A stretch of DNA of 10,280 bases from assembly GCA_030690245.1 (NCBI GenBank), contig JAUYGW010000279.1:1-10280 (forward strand), given 5' to 3'. The DNA is from Gallionella sp. (lineage in GTDB: Bacteria > Pseudomonadota > Gammaproteobacteria > Burkholderiales > Gallionellaceae). Within the stretch, counting starts at the first letter, position 1; every line of letters begins with the position of its first letter. A program made the position numbers and the translations under genes. The notes below the pieces were generated by a model. That model saw only the letters and a list, made by a program, of their open reading frames with translations, made no database searches and was not told the origin of the DNA. Below, piece by piece: positions 6,383 through 10,280 of the stretch.

Positions 6383-8215
6383 TTGAAGAATGATCGACTG
6401 GGATTATTGATGATTGCGGCCAGCGTGGCCGTGATCGTGATCGTAAGCACGTTGTTGTTCAAAAATCAGGCCAAGCTGCACGAAGAAAAAACGCGTGTGC
6501 ATGGTGTGGCGCTCGCCCGTGCGTTGTCCAGCGCCGAATATTCACAGCTGGTGCCGGAAACAGGCCAGAGCAGCCTGATGCGGAGTCTGGCCAATGTTCA
6601 GGGCAATGAAAATTTTGCCTACGCCATCGTCGTCAATCTGGCCGGAGCAAAACTTCACGAAATCACCTCGGACGGCAGCATCGCGCCGGATGCGAGCATG
6701 CCGACCGAGCCTCATTCCTGGTTTGGCGAGCACAATGTCATATCGCCAGGGGATGGCCGCCAGATCAGGGAGTTTTTCGCACCCGTCATGAAAAACGGCC
6801 AGCTGGCCGGATTCATTCGGGCAGGCTATTACAACCGGCAGGCAGCCGTAATGAGCAACCAGATTTCCAATCTGGGGCTGATGGCACTGCCCATCTTCCT
6901 GCTGACGACGCTTTCCTACTTCCTGATTCGCCGCGAGATCAAGCCGCTTGGCCAGCTGAGCAAAAAAATGGAACAAGCATCGCTCTCCTTTGGGGTTCAG
7001 GCTTTAACCCCAGCGCGTAATCAGGATTTGGGCGACTTTGTTCAGCGATTCGACCAGTTTGTGCAGCTAGTCCAGTCCAGAGTAAATCAATTGGATAAGG
7101 AGTCGTTGTCATCGCGAGCCGGGACTCACCTGATCACCTACAAACAGGAGAAGGCCGAGTCGGCGCTCAACTCGATTCCGGATGCCGTACTGGTGATCGA
7201 TGATGCCGGCATTCCCACCTTCGCCAATGCCAAGCTGGAGCCGATACTGGGTGTAAGCCATGAAGAAATCATCGGCCGGCAGCCGCAGGAATGGTGCAAA
7301 AACAAGGAGGTTCTCGCGTTTTTGCTGCGTTTCAGAAACAGTCCTTCGGCAAAGCGTTCGGTGCGCATGGAATATGTATCCGAGGAAAACCCGGATCAGC
7401 GGATCTCCGTTGCCGCATACCCGCTCTTTTCGCTCCGGGATCAAACCACGCTGTTCGGGATGCTGATCATTTTCCGGGACATCAGCAAGGAATATTTTGC
7501 CAAACAGGCAGGCGCGGAATTTGTCTCCCATGTTTCCCATGAACTCAAGACACCGCTTAATACTCTTGCAACCTATAGCGAGCTGCTGCTTGACCATGCG
7601 TCCCTGACCGAAGCCGAGCGGGTGGAAGCAGTCAATGTCATCCATGATGAAGTCGAGCGCATGGCCGGGCTGATCAACAACCTGCTCAACATCTCGAAAA
7701 TGGACAATGGCACCCTGCAACTGGTGCGCAAGCGGGTCAAGCTGCACGATCTCATACAGGATGCCTTTGACAGCATGAGCAACAACGCGCTTGGCAAAGG
7801 CGTCGAGCTCGAACTCAAAATTCCGCCAGACCTCGGGTCTGTCCGGCTGGATAAGGACTTGTTCCGCATCGCTATCGACAACCTGCTCAGCAATGCGATC
7901 AAGTACAGCAACCCGGGTGGCAAGGTCACGGTGAGCGCACAGAACCTGGACCATGACCAGATGCAGATCAGCGTGCGTGATCGGGGCATAGGCATTTCGC
8001 CCGAAGATTGTGAAAAAGTTTTTCTCAAGTACTACCGGGTCAGCAACAGTGAGACAGCCTCGCGCAGCGGCCACGGGCTTGGCTTGTATCTGGCCAAGCA
8101 AATCATCTCGCTCCACCACGGCGTGATCACGGTTAACAGTGAGCCGGGTAAGGGGACGGAATTCATTATTACTTTCAAGGCGCAGCCTGTTCAATTAGAG
8201 GAGTCACAAGACTGA
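6383..8215 (+). CDS. Membrane sensor histidine kinase (extracytoplasmic sensor, PAS, HisKA, HATPase)
   Basis: Predicted inner-membrane sensor kinase of a two-component system. Layout of the 610 residues: membrane helix about 7-26; extracytoplasmic sensor about 27-163; second helix about 164-182; HAMP-like linker about 183-240; PAS about 256-368 (NSIPDAVLVIDDAGIPTFAN); HisKA with phospho-acceptor His386 in VSHVSHELKTPLNTL; HATPase with N-box DNLLSNAIKYSNPGG (499-513), G1 VRDRGIGISPED and G2 GHGLGLYLAKQI. All catalytic boxes look intact. The start is TTG at 6383, with AGGTG at 6373-6377 upstream. The first in-frame ATG (6410) would remove the basic residues before the first helix. The stop overlaps the next gene by 1 nt. 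Relatives are PhoR/WalK/VicK-like kinases; the ligand is unknown. Confidence 0.93.
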   Translation: MKNDRLGLLMIAASVAVIVIVSTLLFKNQAKLHEEKTRVHGVALARALSSAEYSQLVPETGQSSLMRSLANVQGNENFAYAIVVNLAGAKLHEITSDGSIAPDASMPTEPHSWFGEHNVISPGDGRQIREFFAPVMKNGQLAGFIRAGYYNRQAAVMSNQISNLGLMALPIFLLTTLSYFLIRREIKPLGQLSKKMEQASLSFGVQALTPARNQDLGDFVQRFDQFVQLVQSRVNQLDKESLSSRAGTHLITYKQEKAESALNSIPDAVLVIDDAGIPTFANAKLEPILGVSHEEIIGRQPQEWCKNKEVLAFLLRFRNSPSAKRSVRMEYVSEENPDQRISVAAYPLFSLRDQTTLFGMLIIFRDISKEYFAKQAGAEFVSHVSHELKTPLNTLATYSELLLDHASLTEAERVEAVNVIHDEVERMAGLINNLLNISKMDNGTLQLVRKRVKLHDLIQDAFDSMSNNALGKGVELELKIPPDLGSVRLDKDLFRIAIDNLLSNAIKYSNPGGKVTVSAQNLDHDQMQISVRDRGIGISPEDCEKVFLKYYRVSNSETASRSGHGLGLYLAKQIISLHHGVITVNSEPGKGTEFIITFKAQPVQLEESQD

Positions 8216-8613
8216 TGAAACGCATCCTGATTGTTGATGATGAACCGCACATAGCGCGCGTTCTAAAACTTTACCTCGAGCGGGCTGGCTATGCCGTGGA
8301 TGCTGCCCAGAATGGACAGGCAGCGCTGACTGACATCCTGAAAAGTGCACCTGACGCCCTGATGACCGATATTCAGATGCCCGTCATGACCGGCAAGCAG
8401 CTGTGCCTGGCCATCGAAGCGCAGCTGCCGCAGCGCACCTTTCCGATTTTCGTGATGACGTCGATGACCGACCGCGAGCACCGCGAATGGACACAGGAAA
8501 TAAACAATCTCGAATTTCTGGAAAAACCGTTGAGCATGCGCGCGATGACTCGCGCACTCGATAAACATTTTGGAACCGCTGCGACGGATGGGGGTGCAAG
8601 CCATGTCGGCTAA
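8215..8613 (+). CDS. Single-domain response regulator (receiver only)
   Basis: CheY-like stand-alone receiver of 132 residues. Acidic pocket Asp8-Asp9 (ILIVDDEPHIARVL), phospho-acceptor Asp52 (LMTDIQMPVMTG), Thr82 in FVMTSM and Lys104 in EKPLS are all in place, so it should be phosphorylated normally. There is no output domain; the roughly 12 residues after the fold are too short for one. The ATG overlaps the kinase stop (TGATG) and has AGAGGAG about 10 nt upstream, so its production is coupled to the kinase. It overlaps the next gene by 11 nt. It most likely receives phosphate from that kinase and acts by protein contact, perhaps on the neighbouring HD-GYP protein; that target is inferred only from position. 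Confidence 0.93.
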   Translation: MKRILIVDDEPHIARVLKLYLERAGYAVDAAQNGQAALTDILKSAPDALMTDIQMPVMTGKQLCLAIEAQLPQRTFPIFVMTSMTDREHREWTQEINNLEFLEKPLSMRAMTRALDKHFGTAATDGGASHVG

Positions 8614-10105
8614 TGCCTTGCAGGAAATCGACTTCCCCAGATACCAGCGCTGGCTTAATCGTACGGTTGGCGCAGAAGCTGCATTCATGGTGTTCGACAA
8701 GGCCGGCACACCGCTCTGGGGTAAAGATGCCCCGCAGGCAACCGAGCTTGGCTTGGCGATCGCTGCTGCGGGCAAGGATGCTGCGGGGCCGCATCGCCAC
8801 GATCTGGATGCCAAGACTGCCCTCTATCAGGCTCTTGGCAGCACCAATAACGGCCAACTGGGCTGGTTGGCCGTGATGACCGATCATTTCGGCGAGCAAG
8901 ACGCGCCAGTATACATCGACCAACTGGCCGAAACGATGGATGATCTGGCCGCAGGCATATCCGACGAATACAGCTATAAAGACGACCTCGAGATGATGAC
9001 CGAGGAACTCGGCGAACGCTATGAGGAATTGCACCTGGTTTATGCGATAGATCAACATTCTCAGGGTCAAACTGAACAGAGTGGCAAAGTGTTCCAGAGC
9101 CTGCTGCAATCAACTGCCGAACACCTGAATGTTGATGTCGTTGCCTTTGTGAAGCCATCCAGCGAAATCTGCCAATATGCAGCTTCGCTGAGCAAGGAAA
9201 TCTCAAACCTCGACCTGGTGCTGGTCGAGATGCGCGGCGACCTGTTTCGGTTTGTACAGTCCTCCGGCGAAACGCTCATCCTCAATGACGCAGACGATCC
9301 GCGCCGCGCCTATATCTTCACGGATATGCCTTATAAGGTTATCGCCTGCCCAATCCGCAGCAGTGGAAAAATCGATTCCATGGCCGTCTTGCTCAACCAT
9401 GCGCACAAGCCCGACTTTACCAACGGCGACCGCAAACTGGCCGAGGTGATGGCCAACCAGCTGTCCAACCTCGGCAACACCTATTTGCTGATGCAAAGCA
9501 TGGGCGAATTCAATCAACAATTGGCCTTGTCGCTGATCGAGGCCGTCGAGGCCAAGGACCCCTATACGCGCGGCCACAGCGAGCGCGTCCACTTCATCTC
9601 GATGGAGATCGGCAGGGCGATGGGCTTGCCAGCAGACGAGCTGGACGATTTGTTCTGGGGTTCATTGCTGCATGATGTCGGCAAGATCGGCATCCCGGAT
9701 GCCGTGTTATGCAAGCCCGGTCGGCTGACCCCGGATGAGCACACTTTCATCAAGGTGCATCCGGAGCGCAGCTATGAAATTCTGCGCCACATCAAGCATC
9801 TGGAGCGAGCCGTGCTCGGCGCGCGGCATCATCAGGAAATGTATGACGGCAAAGGCTATCCGCATGGCCTCAAGGGCGAGCATATCCCGCTGCATGGCCG
9901 CATCATCGCCGTCCCTGACACCTATGACTCCATCACCAGTTCCCGCGCCTATCGGGCCGGGCGCAGTCACGAGGTCGCCATGAAGGAAATCGAACGGGTT
10001 TCAGGTACACAGCTGGATCCTGCAATCGTGGAAGTATTCAAGAAACTCGTCGCCGCCGAACCGGAATGGCTGCAACGCTTCAATATCAGACGGGAAAAGG
10101 CCTGA
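8603..10105 (+). CDS. GAF-HD-GYP protein, predicted cyclic-di-GMP phosphodiesterase
   Basis: Predicted cytoplasmic enzyme that would hydrolyse the second messenger c-di-GMP. From ATG 8603 it has 500 residues: an N-terminal domain of about 115 residues that I cannot assign (possibly a divergent GAF), a likely coiled coil at about 121-148 (DDLEMMTEELGERYEELHLVY), a GAF-like domain at about 155-298, and HD-GYP from about 305. Metal-binding residues are all present: His325 and Glu327 (GHSERV), His357-Asp358 (LLHDVGKIGI), His386 (VHPERSYEIL), His409-His410 (RHHQEMYDG), Asp439 (IIAVPDTYDSI). The GYP signature is GKGYP (416-420). Variants from consensus are HHQE for HHHE and AVPD for AVAD. GGGGGTG at 8590-8596 serves ATG 8603; ATG 8588 and TTG 8570 lie farther into the regulator gene. 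It has no receiver of its own, unlike RpfG. Confidence 0.9.
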   Translation: MSANALQEIDFPRYQRWLNRTVGAEAAFMVFDKAGTPLWGKDAPQATELGLAIAAAGKDAAGPHRHDLDAKTALYQALGSTNNGQLGWLAVMTDHFGEQDAPVYIDQLAETMDDLAAGISDEYSYKDDLEMMTEELGERYEELHLVYAIDQHSQGQTEQSGKVFQSLLQSTAEHLNVDVVAFVKPSSEICQYAASLSKEISNLDLVLVEMRGDLFRFVQSSGETLILNDADDPRRAYIFTDMPYKVIACPIRSSGKIDSMAVLLNHAHKPDFTNGDRKLAEVMANQLSNLGNTYLLMQSMGEFNQQLALSLIEAVEAKDPYTRGHSERVHFISMEIGRAMGLPADELDDLFWGSLLHDVGKIGIPDAVLCKPGRLTPDEHTFIKVHPERSYEILRHIKHLERAVLGARHHQEMYDGKGYPHGLKGEHIPLHGRIIAVPDTYDSITSSRAYRAGRSHEVAMKEIERVSGTQLDPAIVEVFKKLVAAEPEWLQRFNIRREKA

Positions 10106-10110
10106 CGGCG

Positions 10111-10280
10111 ATGCCGAAAGCAATTGCACGCAGTATCATCGGCACGATGACCTACCTTGCACCGGTGGGCCCGCTCACCAGCGGGGAGGCCTGCAAGGCA
10201 CTGGAACAAGCCATTTCGGAGTGCATTGCAGCCAACCAGGTCCATCTGGTTCTGGATTTGGAGCAGGTCTCCCTGATGGG
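10111..10280 (+). CDS. STAS-domain protein, anti-sigma-factor-antagonist-like (3' partial)
   Basis: The frame opens at ATG 10111, 5 nt after the HD-GYP stop, and runs off the window after 56 codons. The sequence (MPKAIARSIIGTMTYLAPVGPLTSGEACKALEQ..., then VHLVLDLEQVSLMG) fits the first half of a STAS domain: strand, strand, helix, then the buried LVLDLEQV strand that precedes the phospho-acceptor loop. The phospho-acceptor itself lies beyond the end. STAS proteins of this kind act in partner switches with RsbW-like kinases and PP2C phosphatases. Spacing suggests it belongs to the kinase operon. A weak AAGG about 11 nt upstream could serve as ribosome site. The identification is moderate because only half of the domain is visible. 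Confidence 0.72.
   Translation, partial: MPKAIARSIIGTMTYLAPVGPLTSGEACKALEQAISECIAANQVHLVLDLEQVSLM

Noticed and set aside
7109..8194. Long open frame on the minus strand (361 codons)
   Set aside because: Antisense to the histidine kinase core domains; no recognisable motif and no plausible promoter or ribosome site.
8570..8602. Upstream starts TTG 8570 or ATG 8588 for the HD-GYP gene
   Set aside because: ATG 8603 has the better spaced G-rich ribosome site; the extra residues would only deepen the overlap with the receiver gene and look unrelated to a domain.

Overview
The window looks like chromosomal DNA of a betaproteobacterium, plausibly Nitrosomonadales (Gallionellaceae-like). The assignment rests on the gene order mla (retrograde lipid transport) - ibaG - murA - short-form hisG - hisD, on protein motifs, and on GC-rich codon use. 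It is an inference from gene order and family resemblance, not from a database search.

Region 1 (1-1971) is the end of an mla operon: mlaE (5' end outside the window), mlaD, mlaC and mlaB, packed with short gaps or overlaps. Together they encode the inner-membrane permease, the MCE ring, the periplasmic carrier and the STAS subunit of the Mla phospholipid transporter. Region 2 (2093-3586) holds ibaG (BolA family) and murA (first committed step of peptidoglycan synthesis). Region 3 (3587-5945) holds hisG and hisD. hisG is flanked on each side by a different short, non-coding, inverted-repeat element (about 3608-3738 and 4442-4601). These look like dispersed intergenic repeats or MITEs inserted into a normally compact cluster.

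Region 4 (5946-6382) is a boundary. It carries a strong sigma70-type promoter, a tRNA-Lys(CUU) gene with encoded CCA, a clear intrinsic terminator, and then about 245 bp of non-coding DNA. That last stretch contains a perfect 20-bp palindrome, a 10-bp palindrome and an 11-bp-arm inverted repeat.

Region 5 (6383-10280) is a compact signalling cassette on the same strand: a membrane sensor histidine kinase (extracytoplasmic sensor, PAS, HisKA, HATPase), a stand-alone receiver, a GAF-HD-GYP protein (predicted c-di-GMP phosphodiesterase without its own receiver), and the start of a STAS-domain protein that runs off the end. Near-zero spacing suggests one transcript. The module may link a two-component system to c-di-GMP turnover and a STAS partner switch. 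This cassette, its palindrome-rich upstream region and its position just behind a tRNA gene are the least ordinary parts of the window. Regions 1-3 are standard housekeeping genes. All genes are on the + strand.
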